Shown: piece after piece, positions 18,040 through 26,255 of the stretch
Numbering within the stretch: the stretch's first letter is position 1
Layout of the letters: each line of letters starts with the position of its first letter
DNA from: Calditerrivibrio sp.
GTDB taxonomy: Bacteria > Chrysiogenota > Deferribacteres > Deferribacterales > Calditerrivibrionaceae
Direction: 5' to 3'
Assembly (NCBI GenBank): GCA_026415135.1
Contig: JAOAHS010000001.1
Span: 39,039 to 103,038, forward strand
DNA: 64,000 bases
Program-made: the position numbers and the translations under genes
The notes under the pieces: generated by a model
Database searches by the model: none
Seen by the model: the letters and a program-made list of their open reading frames with translations, nothing else
Told to the model about the DNA's origin: nothing

Positions 18040-19214
18040 TTTCAAAACAGGAACTTTTGGAGAGAATAGAGCGATTCAGGAAAAATTTAACTTGTCTGGA
18101 TGATAGTTGGGAAGTGGTTGCAATATTTGGAAAGGTAAATATATTTTATTTTACGAACACAATGCAGAACGGTGTTTTAATCATAAAAAGGGATGGGAGT
18201 AACTATTTTTTTGTTCGAAAAAGTTATGAAAGAGCTAAGCTGGAATCTCCCCTTGACTTTATTTACCCTATTAAAAGTTTCAAAGATATATTAGCAGTTA
18301 CAGATTTATCAGGTGATGTCATTCATGTGGAAAAGGATATTGTACCTTTAGGATTTTTCGAAAGGTTTAATAAAACATTTGGATTTAATACAATTGCATC
18401 AGCTGATCTGGCTATTTATAAGACGAGGGCTGTAAAATCCCAGTACGAATTGGGGCTGATCAAAAAGAGTGGGGAGATACATGAGTATGTAATGCAGAAA
18501 TATCTACCTCAGGTTTTTAGGGAAGGGATGAGTGAGGCGGAGCTTGGGGCTTTGGCTCTTAAGGAGATCATAGTGCAGGGTGGGCAGGGTTTAACAAGGA
18601 TGGGTAGCTTTAATTCTGAGCTTTTCGCAGGTAACATCTGTTTTGGGGATAGCAGTAATTATTATAACTCCTTTGATGGTCCTGCAGGTATTTTGGGTGT
18701 TTCTCCAGCTGTTCCCCTTTTGGGGAGTCATAAAAAGTTCTTAAAAAAAGATACTATAGTGATGCTGGATATAGGTTGTGGTTTTGAGGGTTATCATACG
18801 GATAAAACAACGGTCTATGCTTTTGGTAATATACCCGATGTAGCGTATGAATATCACAAAAGATGTGTTGAGGTGCAGCATCTTGTGGCGGAGAGACTAA
18901 GGCCAGGGGAGATACCATCGAAGATATATGAGGATATCATGTCAAAGATAGATAGTGCATTTGATGTGCATTTTATGGGTTATGGATCGAATAAGGTCAA
19001 GTTTTTGGGGCATGGGATTGGGTTAGTGATCGATGAGTATCCTGTTATTGCGAAGGGATTTGACGAGCCGTTGGAGGAGAATATGGTGCTGGCTATAGAA
19101 CCTAAAAAAGGGATTGATGGTTGGGGTATGGTGGGTATTGAGAATACTTTTGTGGTTACCAGGAATGGTGGTGTGAGTATAACAGGCAATGATTTTGATA
19201 TAATAAAATTATAA
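18036..19214 (+). CDS. M24-family Xaa-Pro peptidase-like protein
   Basis: This is 392 residues. The N-terminal creatinase-like domain (about 1-130) is followed by a C-terminal pita-bread domain. The five metal ligands are visible: D in VMLDIGCG, D in YHTDKTT, H in GHGIGL, E in AIEPKK and E in GIENTFVV. M24B enzymes cleave X-Pro peptides using two Mn2+ or Co2+ ions. It overlaps the sigma factor gene by 4 bp, and the reductase gene begins at its stop. The two neighbours share no obvious pathway with it. Confidence 0.85.
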   Translation: MISKQELLERIERFRKNLTCLDDSWEVVAIFGKVNIFYFTNTMQNGVLIIKRDGSNYFFVRKSYERAKLESPLDFIYPIKSFKDILAVTDLSGDVIHVEKDIVPLGFFERFNKTFGFNTIASADLAIYKTRAVKSQYELGLIKKSGEIHEYVMQKYLPQVFREGMSEAELGALALKEIIVQGGQGLTRMGSFNSELFAGNICFGDSSNYYNSFDGPAGILGVSPAVPLLGSHKKFLKKDTIVMLDIGCGFEGYHTDKTTVYAFGNIPDVAYEYHKRCVEVQHLVAERLRPGEIPSKIYEDIMSKIDSAFDVHFMGYGSNKVKFLGHGIGLVIDEYPVIAKGFDEPLEENMVLAIEPKKGIDGWGMVGIENTFVVTRNGGVSITGNDFDIIKL

Positions 19215-19225
19215 TGGAGTTAATG

Positions 19226-20206
19226 ATGAAGAGTTTTAAGGCTGTTGTGGTTGAAGAGATAGATGGTAAGTTTGAGATTAAGTTGAAGGAAAAGGAAGTA
19301 GATGCTCTTCCTTCTGGGGATGTTTTGGTAAATGTTAAGTATTCTTCAATCAACTACAAAGATGCACTCTCCTGTAGTGGTAATAAAGGGGTTACCAAAA
19401 GCTACCCCCATACACCTGGGATAGATGCTGCTGGTATAGTAGAGGAGTCTACTTGTGATGAGTTTAGAAAAGGGGATGAGGTCATAGTTATAGGCTTTGA
19501 TCTCGGGATGAATACCCCCGGTGGTTTTGCAGAATATATTAGGGTTCCAAAGAGCTGGGTAGTAAAAAAACCAAGTGGGTTATCCCTTAGGGAATATATG
19601 ATATATGGTACGGCAGGTGTTACTGCAGCTTTATCTGTAGATAAACTTATCCAGTATGGGATAAAGGTGGGGTATGGTAAGATAGCTGTAACAGGAGCTA
19701 CAGGTGGTGTTGGCCTGTTTTCTATTGCTATTTTAAGTGGGCTTGGTTATGATGTTGTTGCAATCACAGGTAAGATGGAGGAGGCAGATTATCTAAAATC
19801 TTTTGGGGCAAAAGAGGTAGTTGATAGGAAGGAATTTGAACAGGTTAATACTAAAGCACTTTTAAAACCACAGTTTATAGCAGCTGTGGATACTGTAGGA
19901 GGTGAGGTCCTGGTGAATGTCATAAAATCGATTAACTACGGGGGGGCAGTGGCTGTCTGTGGTATGGCTTTTTCTCCTAATATTTCCCTTACCGTTTTCC
20001 CATTTATACTGAGAGGGGTTTCTTTGCTTGGTATAGATTCTGTTGAGATAAGGAAAAACGATATCCTTAATAAAATATCTAACGTTTATAAACTAGAAAA
20101 TCTCGATAGATTTTCTACTGAGATAGGGCTTGAGGATATATCAGGTGCAGTTGAAAAGATCAAGAAGGGCGAGGTAAAAGGTAGATATCTTGTAAGAGTT
20201 AGTTAA
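19226..20206 (+). CDS. YhdH/AcuI-type quinone oxidoreductase (acrylyl-CoA reductase family)
   Basis: This is about 326 residues of the zinc-free medium-chain dehydrogenase/reductase group. Family motifs are 'SSINYKDALSCSGN', HTPGIDAAG, VIVIGFDLGMNTPGGFAEY (the hallmark of YhdH/AcuI), and the nucleotide site AVTGATGGVGLFSIAILS. No catalytic-zinc cysteine or histidine set is seen. AcuI reduces acryloyl-CoA with NADPH, but members vary in substrate. ATG 19226 lies 6 bp after GGAG; ATGs at 19214 and 19223 are less well placed. Confidence 0.83.
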   Translation: MKSFKAVVVEEIDGKFEIKLKEKEVDALPSGDVLVNVKYSSINYKDALSCSGNKGVTKSYPHTPGIDAAGIVEESTCDEFRKGDEVIVIGFDLGMNTPGGFAEYIRVPKSWVVKKPSGLSLREYMIYGTAGVTAALSVDKLIQYGIKVGYGKIAVTGATGGVGLFSIAILSGLGYDVVAITGKMEEADYLKSFGAKEVVDRKEFEQVNTKALLKPQFIAAVDTVGGEVLVNVIKSINYGGAVAVCGMAFSPNISLTVFPFILRGVSLLGIDSVEIRKNDILNKISNVYKLENLDRFSTEIGLEDISGAVEKIKKGEVKGRYLVRVS

Positions 20207-20208
20207 TC

Positions 20209-20409
20209 ATGTCAAAAGGGCTCTGGATTTGGCTCGTCTTTTTTGCGTGCGGATTTGTTTTTATAAATTACCCATTTATTAGGATCTTTGATAAAAATAT
20301 ATTTCTCTTTAAGATCCCTCTTTTATACATCTATTTTTTTATGGGTTGGATCTCTTCGATATTCGTTGTATATATCTTTAAAAAAATATTTCTAAAACAT
20401 GAAAATTAG
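20209..20409 (+). CDS. Small two-TM membrane protein upstream of the SLC5-fusion protein
   Basis: This is 66 residues with two hydrophobic helices (about 5-22 and 32-56) and a basic C-terminus (KKIFLKHEN). It starts 3 bp after the reductase gene and overlaps the following symporter-fusion gene by 11 bp. Small two-helix proteins next to SLC5-type symporters (DUF485/DUF4212-like or DUF997-like) occur widely as accessory subunits. I infer that role from position and topology, not from a clear sequence match. Confidence 0.6.
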   Translation: MSKGLWIWLVFFACGFVFINYPFIRIFDKNIFLFKIPLLYIYFFMGWISSIFVVYIFKKIFLKHEN

Positions 20410-23400
20410 TTTGAGTGTCGTTTTCCTCATAAGTTTTTTGTATATCCTTCTACTTTTTTTTATTGCATTAATCTCTAATATTCTGGTTAGAAGAAAAAGA
20501 AGGGTGATTTATAATCCTTATATTTATGCGTTAAGTATAGGGGTGTATTGTACTGCATGGACCTATTACGGTTCTGTTGGTAGAGCAAGTGTTGATGGAA
20601 TTGAGTTTCTTGCTATATATATTGGACCTACACTGATGGTTTTTTCCTGGTGGTTTTTATTGAGAAAAATGGTAAACATTGTAGAAAGACATAATATAAA
20701 TAACTTGGCTGATTTTGTCAGTTTTAGATTTGGTCGATCTAAAAGAGTGGGATTGGTTGTAGCTGTTGTGTGTGTTGTCGGTATTATACCCTATATTTCG
20801 CTGCAATTGAAATCTATAAATGAAACTATACTAATACTTGCAGATCTTGGTTCAGATTTTACTTCACCATTGTTTTTTGATACATCCTTTTATGTGTCAC
20901 TTTTTATTGGTATTTTAGCTTCTCTTTTTGGAGTTCACCATATTGCTGAGGGGAGAAAGCATCCAGCTTTAGTTGGTGTAATAGCTTTTGAATCGGTTGT
21001 TAAGTTGATTATTTTATTAATAGCAGGAGGGTATGTGGTTTATCTGTCTGGGGGCTTTAGCCAGATATTTGGATATTTATATACTAATCAAAATGATCCT
21101 GCTGTGGCAAAACTTATAGTACTTGACAAAGGTAATAATTCTTACGGTAAATGGTTTTCTATGATGGTGATGAGTATGTTTGCTGTGATGTTTTTGCCAA
21201 GACAGTTTCAGATGGCGGTTGTGGAGAATGACTCCCCAAAACATATAAAAGAGGCGATGTATCTTTTCCCCCTTTATCTGTTTTTGATAAACCTGTTTGT
21301 GATACCCATTGCTATCTCTGGGAAATTATTTCTCACAGGTGATTACAATCCTGATTACACAATACTTTATATTCTAAGGGATAAGGGTTCTTTGTTTTTT
21401 ATGGTATTGGTATATATTGGTGGTTTGGCAGCTGCCACTGGGATGATTATTGTTGCTTCGGTAAGTTTATCAAATATGTTTGTAAATAATATTATAGTTC
21501 ATGTTTTTGTAAAACTTTTGATGTTTAGTAGATTTGGCAAGTACATAACATCATTAAAGAGATTAATGGTTATTATTATTATCCTCGCTGGTTACTTTTT
21601 TTATCGTTATGTGGGGGAATTTTTTAGCTTGGTGGATTTGGGGTTGGTATCTTTTGCAGCCATTTCCCAGATAGCTCCTGCTGTGGTGTTGGGTCTATTT
21701 GTTAAGAGGCTAAGTAGGGATGGGGTTTTTTGGGGTATTATATCAGGTTCTATTGTGTGGTTTTATACACTTGTTGTGCCTTATTTTGCTAAAGCTGGTA
21801 TCATTGATTATCGTATTGTAACAGATGGTTTGTTTGGTCTTGCTATCCTTAAGCCCACTGAGCTTTTAGGACTTACAGGACTTGACTCATGGTCCCATAC
21901 CCTTTTCTGGAGTATGTTATTAAATATTGTTATTTTGACTGTTATATCTTTGGTTTCCGAACAAAACGAAGAGGAGAAAGAGACAGCCTCATTATGTGTG
22001 GATAGCTTGAAGCTACATTTTCTTCTTGGAAAGGAAGATGTTAGTAGGAGTTTAAGCCTAACCGATATAAACAATATCTTATCAAATTTTTTTGGAAATG
22101 AGTATGCCAAAAAGGTTATAGATAACTTTTTAAACCAAATTGGCAAAGAGAGAAGGGATCTCAATGTGGATGATATAAAGTTGTTGGTAGATGAGGTAAA
22201 AACTCATCTTTCAAGTGCTGTGGGGCCTAGCGCTTCTGAGATCATTATAAATTCTTATTTGGAAATGGCAGGGAAAACAGGTAGAGATGTCATGAATGTA
22301 TTTAAGGACCTTGTTAGCTTGGGGGTAGGTGAATCGAGGGATACATTGATACATCGTATAACAGAGCTTAATATACTACTTGAGATCTCCAGACAGTTTA
22401 CTTCAACAACAGATTTGGTTAAAAAGCTTCAAAATGCCATAGACATCATCCGTAATAACCTCAAAATAGATCTTGTAGTGATTAGAAAAAGAAGTGGTGA
22501 TACATTGGAAACAGTTGTCTATTCTGGAGATATAAACTCATTCAAAATGATATCCAATATAAGGAGAATAGATTCCCAAAAGACATATATCGGTAGAACA
22601 TTTGTTACTGGTAAGGCGGTATATATTGATGATATAGACAATGCGATGGAATCTGAGTATATAAATGAACTCAAAAATAGAGGTGTTAGATCTTTTTGTC
22701 ATATCCCCCTTGTTATTGATGGTAAAGTGGAAGGTGTATTATCATTATTTTCCAAAACATATAAAAATCTGTTTAGTAGGGAATTTGTAAACATCCTCGA
22801 AAGCATTGTTAGCCAGATGGCTTTCTTGATGGATAATCATAATAAAGCGGAAGAGCTTATCAAAATAAAAGAGGTTTCCAAAGAATTGGAGATTGCAAAG
22901 ATGATACAAGCATCCCTCGTATCTGTAGATCCTTTTAGCTTTGAAGGAATAAAAGTGGTTTCTGCCTATTCCCCTTCGGTGTATGTTGGAGGAGATTATT
23001 ACGATATTATAAGGGTAGATGAAGAACAGGTAGATATAATTATTTCGGATGTTTCAGGTCACAGTATATCTTCTGCTCTAATAATGTCGCAGATAAGAAG
23101 TATAATTCATACTTCTTTAAGTATAAACAAAGCGTTGAAACCTTCAGATATGTTACATCTAATAACAAAACAGATATTCCCTCAGATAAATAGATATAAT
23201 TTCATCATCACGATGTTATACATAAGACTAAACCTTTTTAGTGGAGACCTTACAATGGCCAATGCAGGTCATTATAATCCAATACTCATAAAGGATGGTG
23301 AGGTTATCGAGCTTAGATGTGACGGGGTACTCATCGGTGTTTTTGATGATATGAAATATCTGGAGGAGAAATACAACATTAAAACTGGAGATTGTTTGGT

Positions 23401-23602
23401 TTTGTTTACCGATGGTGTAGTGGAGTCGGAAAATGAGAATGGTGAGTTTTTTGGAAAAGAAAGATTTCTTAATATACTAAAAGAACACGCCTATATGGAG
23501 CCTGAGAAGATCAGAAATGCGATCCTAACCTCACTTTCTGCTTTTACTAAAAATTATGTGCAGAAAGATGATATATCACTTTTGATAATTAAAAAGGTGT
23601 AG
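20399..23602 (+). CDS. SLC5 symporter-STAC-GAF-PP2C (SpoIIE-type) phosphatase fusion
   Basis: This is a 1067-residue protein. Residues 1-520 form a sodium:solute symporter-like (SLC5/PutP-type) membrane region with about 13 helices ('YCTAWTYYGSVGRASVDG' near residue 50 is typical of the CbrA/PutP-sensor group). Residues about 545-625 resemble the STAC linker (LTDINNILSNFFGNEYAKK, then LLVDEVKTHLSSAVGPSAS). Residues 650-820 are GAF-like. Residues 827-1067 form a PP2C/SpoIIE phosphatase with GGDYYD, SDVSGHSISSA and FTDGVVE metal motifs. In CbrA the same membrane-STAC front end drives a histidine kinase; here the output is a Ser/Thr phosphatase. Na+-coupled uptake may be sensed and relayed to a STAS-type antagonist. 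It abuts a convergent gene with no gap. Confidence 0.85.
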   Translation: MKISLSVVFLISFLYILLLFFIALISNILVRRKRRVIYNPYIYALSIGVYCTAWTYYGSVGRASVDGIEFLAIYIGPTLMVFSWWFLLRKMVNIVERHNINNLADFVSFRFGRSKRVGLVVAVVCVVGIIPYISLQLKSINETILILADLGSDFTSPLFFDTSFYVSLFIGILASLFGVHHIAEGRKHPALVGVIAFESVVKLIILLIAGGYVVYLSGGFSQIFGYLYTNQNDPAVAKLIVLDKGNNSYGKWFSMMVMSMFAVMFLPRQFQMAVVENDSPKHIKEAMYLFPLYLFLINLFVIPIAISGKLFLTGDYNPDYTILYILRDKGSLFFMVLVYIGGLAAATGMIIVASVSLSNMFVNNIIVHVFVKLLMFSRFGKYITSLKRLMVIIIILAGYFFYRYVGEFFSLVDLGLVSFAAISQIAPAVVLGLFVKRLSRDGVFWGIISGSIVWFYTLVVPYFAKAGIIDYRIVTDGLFGLAILKPTELLGLTGLDSWSHTLFWSMLLNIVILTVISLVSEQNEEEKETASLCVDSLKLHFLLGKEDVSRSLSLTDINNILSNFFGNEYAKKVIDNFLNQIGKERRDLNVDDIKLLVDEVKTHLSSAVGPSASEIIINSYLEMAGKTGRDVMNVFKDLVSLGVGESRDTLIHRITELNILLEISRQFTSTTDLVKKLQNAIDIIRNNLKIDLVVIRKRSGDTLETVVYSGDINSFKMISNIRRIDSQKTYIGRTFVTGKAVYIDDIDNAMESEYINELKNRGVRSFCHIPLVIDGKVEGVLSLFSKTYKNLFSREFVNILESIVSQMAFLMDNHNKAEELIKIKEVSKELEIAKMIQASLVSVDPFSFEGIKVVSAYSPSVYVGGDYYDIIRVDEEQVDIIISDVSGHSISSALIMSQIRSIIHTSLSINKALKPSDMLHLITKQIFPQINRYNFIITMLYIRLNLFSGDLTMANAGHYNPILIKDGEVIELRCDGVLIGVFDDMKYLEEKYNIKTGDCLVLFTDGVVESENENGEFFGKERFLNILKEHAYMEPEKIRNAILTSLSAFTKNYVQKDDISLLIIKKV

Positions 23603-26002
23603 TTATACCAATTTTGATATGTTAGGGAACTCAACAATAAATGTTGTTCCGTATTCCAGTGTTGATATAAAAGAACAATGACCACCAAGATATTTTTCTG
23701 TAAGTAACTTTATACAAAAAGTACCTAAACCATTTCCCTCTTTTTTGGTGGTAAAAACCTCTTTAAAGATCTTTTTTTGAATATCCTCAGGGATATACTC
23801 AGGATTATGAACAGATACCCTGAAAAATTTATCATCACCATAAAACTTGACAGTGATTGTTTTTTCAATATTGCTTGCCTCAATGGCATTTTTGACCATA
23901 TTCATAACTATTCTGTTTAGTAGAATTTTGTCAGCAAAAATTCTATCAACTTCACATATAAACTCAAAGGTTATGTGGTTGATATGAGAGAAGATCGATT
24001 TAATATTGTTGATTATAAAATGTGTAGAGAAGTCATCGAAGTGTGTTGTAATGTTGTTTTGTTGAGCCATGGTGAGAAATCTTTGGGCTTCGATCTCTTG
24101 ATAAGCCAGTCCTATGTTATTGCTAAGGATATCAAGCAGATCAGCATTCATTTTTAAGTGCCCTTTTTTATAGGCTTCTAATAGGGAGTATGTAGTACCT
24201 ACAACGTTTATGAGATCATGATAGAAGATTTTGTCCATGATCTTTCTGTTTTGTTCATCAAAGCCTTTTAATATATACATTATATATTCGCCTTTATCTG
24301 TTTTTATTGGGACCGTGGAGATATTAAATTTCATTGTATCAGATCTGTTTGTTTTAATTTCACAGGTGGATATGGAATATATCCCTTTTATTGCATTGTT
24401 TATAGCAGTGTTCCCTTTACAGTTTTTACAAAAGATGGTGGTGCCACATTGATCATCATTACCGTGGATACAATCGAAAAGTTCCCCAGGTTTTTTGTTT
24501 AATATCTGATCTAAAGGTTTATTGAAATATTCTAAAACCCTTCTATTCACAAAAATAATCCTCCTATCGGTGTCAAGGATTAAAATCATATCATCTATGT
24601 TGTTTATAACCTCTTCAAAATGGATGATGTTTATCACTTGTCCGAGATTGTTTTTTATTTCTGAGTAGGTTTTATATTGTTGATGGTCTTCGCTTGAGTT
24701 GGATACATTGCTCAACATCAATATATTTTTAAACTCTAAATACTTTTGGGTGACTACAAGCTGGCTAAGCTTTCTTATATTTTCTATCTCATCTATGTTG
24801 TTTTTCAGGGTTTTTACGATAGAATGATCTATTTTACCGCTTGAAGCAAAATTTTCGATGATCTCTAAGGCTTTCGATGTGGGTAACCCTGGGCGATAAG
24901 GTCTGTCTTCCGATAGAGCTGTATAGATATCAGCAACGGTCATAATACGACAACCTATATCCAATCTTTCTGCAGTTAGATGGAAAGGGTACCCACTACC
25001 ATCTAAAAACTCATGGTGGAAAGCCGCCCACTGTTTAACATTTTCAAAAATATCCATGGAGTTTAAACAATAAAAAGTATAGTAGGTGTGTTTTTTTATA
25101 TCTGTTCTTTCATCTATAGAGAGTTGACCATTTTTATTAATGATATAGGGGTTTATTGCTAATTTGCCGAGATCATGGAGATAGCCTGCGATCTTAAGGT
25201 TTATTACCATATCTTCAGGCAGATTCATAAGTTCACCTAATTTAGAGGCAACGGAGGCAACACCGGCTGAATGGGTTGCTGTAAAGGAACATCTGAAGTC
25301 TATAATATGGCTTAAAAAGTTTGTAAAAGAGAGGATCTCGTCCTTGCTGAGTATAATGGTATCAAAAAGAAAATATCTTTTAAGTATCCTATCCTTATCC
25401 GGTGCTTCTAGGTCAAGCCAGAAGAACTCTTTGTCATAAAGAGATAGAAAAGCATCTACATGTTCAGGTTTGAAAAATCTATTTTTATATGAGGTTATTA
25501 TCTCTTTGACCTCCTTTCTTTGATAGTACGCGGGTGTTCCTCTTTTTAGCAAGATATCTATCCGATCAGCCAAATGTATAATTAGTGCTTCATCCTCTGT
25601 CTCAGGGAATTTGTTCCAGGGTAAGTGGTGTTTACTTATTATATCAGAAAGGTGTTTGAAAGAGTCCAGTTTATTTACTAAAAAAGCTCCAACGTTACTG
25701 TGATTATATCTCGTGGCTTCCCCGTTATCAAACTTGCTTAACTCTCTAAACTCTGACTCCAGCATAACCCCTATATCATGGATTAGGGCTGCTATGATAG
25801 TATCTGTGATTTTTTTATTGTCCAAACCATATTCAGATGCGATGGCGGCAGATATATAGGCTACTCTATGGTGATGGTTTGATAGATCGGGATTGACAAG
25901 ATCTACTATTTTGGAGATATTGTATGCTAAATCGAAGATCGATATAACATAACTCCCTATTAGATCATTTGAGTATGTTGTTCTATCTTTAAAGAAAGCC
26001 AT
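23603..26002 (-). CDS. HD / HD-GYP / PAS histidine kinase
   Basis: This is a 799-residue cytoplasmic protein. Residues 40-150 form an HD domain (H75-D76). Residues 230-400 form a full HD-GYP domain (YLHDLGK at 274-280, HHE at 329-331, DGSGYP at 334-339). Residues 462-580 form a PAS domain with a cysteine cluster (C511, C519, C525, C528). The dimerisation helix around H595 (FYHDLINVVG) precedes a HATPase domain with NAIEAS and GNGLGTF. HD-GYP domains hydrolyse cyclic-di-GMP; combining one with a kinase core suggests cross-talk of c-di-GMP and phosphorelay. No TM helix is visible. There is no SD: the ATG lies 6 bp after a TATAAT box, suggesting leaderless translation. Confidence 0.82.
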   Translation of the reverse strand: MAFFKDRTTYSNDLIGSYVISIFDLAYNISKIVDLVNPDLSNHHHRVAYISAAIASEYGLDNKKITDTIIAALIHDIGVMLESEFRELSKFDNGEATRYNHSNVGAFLVNKLDSFKHLSDIISKHHLPWNKFPETEDEALIIHLADRIDILLKRGTPAYYQRKEVKEIITSYKNRFFKPEHVDAFLSLYDKEFFWLDLEAPDKDRILKRYFLFDTIILSKDEILSFTNFLSHIIDFRCSFTATHSAGVASVASKLGELMNLPEDMVINLKIAGYLHDLGKLAINPYIINKNGQLSIDERTDIKKHTYYTFYCLNSMDIFENVKQWAAFHHEFLDGSGYPFHLTAERLDIGCRIMTVADIYTALSEDRPYRPGLPTSKALEIIENFASSGKIDHSIVKTLKNNIDEIENIRKLSQLVVTQKYLEFKNILMLSNVSNSSEDHQQYKTYSEIKNNLGQVINIIHFEEVINNIDDMILILDTDRRIIFVNRRVLEYFNKPLDQILNKKPGELFDCIHGNDDQCGTTIFCKNCKGNTAINNAIKGIYSISTCEIKTNRSDTMKFNISTVPIKTDKGEYIMYILKGFDEQNRKIMDKIFYHDLINVVGTTYSLLEAYKKGHLKMNADLLDILSNNIGLAYQEIEAQRFLTMAQQNNITTHFDDFSTHFIINNIKSIFSHINHITFEFICEVDRIFADKILLNRIVMNMVKNAIEASNIEKTITVKFYGDDKFFRVSVHNPEYIPEDIQKKIFKEVFTTKKEGNGLGTFCIKLLTEKYLGGHCSFISTLEYGTTFIVEFPNISKLV

Positions 26003-26008
26003 ATAATA

Positions 26009-26036
26009 ATTATATTGTTTTAATTATAAAATTCAA
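26009..26036 (-). promoter_or_regulatory. Promoter of the HD-GYP kinase gene, leaderless type
   Basis: Minus strand: TTGAAT (complement of 26031-26036), 16 bp, TATAAT (complement of 26009-26014), then 6 bases to the ATG at 26002. No SD exists in that space. Confidence 0.65.
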
Positions 26037-26059
26037 GCAAAAAAAGAATATAAAACTTT

Positions 26060-26073
26060 TTGCATAAGTGCAA
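26060..26073. promoter_or_regulatory. Distal activator-site candidate, TTGCA-N4-TGCAA
   Basis: Perfect 5-bp dyad TTGCA-TAAG-TGCAA. The same dyad with the same spacer length recurs at 26125-26138. It lies about 160 bp before the predicted sigma-54 start site of dctPQM, a usual distance for an enhancer site of a DctD/NtrC-type activator. Confidence 0.6.
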
Positions 26074-26124
26074 TTGTTAAGGTATTGATGATGAATGATA
26101 ATTAAGTGGCTATTGTTTTTGGTG

Positions 26125-26138
26125 TTGCAAAATTGCAA
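26125..26138. promoter_or_regulatory. Proximal activator-site candidate, TTGCA-N4-TGCAA
   Basis: Perfect dyad TTGCA-AAAT-TGCAA, identical arms to the one at 26060. The centres are 65 bp apart (about six helical turns), so both sites would lie on nearly the same DNA face. It lies about 95 bp before the predicted sigma-54 start. Confidence 0.6.
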
Positions 26139-26190
26139 TAAAAAAGTTTTTTGTATTTTGAAAAATTGTTGTAAAATAATGATTGATTGT

Positions 26191-26199
26191 TGGTATAAT
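26191..26199 (+). promoter_or_regulatory. Extended -10 sigma-70 promoter candidate for dctP
   Basis: TGGTATAAT, the TGnTATAAT extended -10 form, without a good -35 box. A start near 26206 would transcribe the complete hairpin at 26221-26248. Confidence 0.4.
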
Positions 26200-26200
26200 T

Positions 26201-26216
26201 TTGGTATGTGTTTTGC
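26201..26216 (+). promoter_or_regulatory. Sigma-54 promoter of dctPQM
   Basis: TTGGTATGTGTTTTGC: the -24 GG (26203-26204) and -12 GC (26215-26216) are separated by exactly 10 bases, as required for sigma-54. The predicted start is near 26228. The consensus match is TTGG...TTTTGC with the inner CACG partly changed (TATG). A sigma-54 activator gene with an intact GAFTGA loop lies about 6 kb away. Confidence 0.7.
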
Positions 26217-26220
26217 CTGA

Positions 26221-26248
26221 TATCTCCTAATAAATACATTAGGAGGTA
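26221..26248 (+). promoter_or_regulatory. Hairpin covering the dctP ribosome binding site
   Basis: The arms 26221-26231 and 26238-26248 pair over 11 bp (one G-U) around the 6-base loop AAATAC. The right arm holds the whole SD AGGAGG (26241-26246) of dctP. In RNA starting upstream of 26221 the SD would be buried; RNA from the predicted sigma-54 start (near 26228) would lack most of the left arm. Confidence 0.55.
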
Positions 26249-26255
26249 TTTAAAG

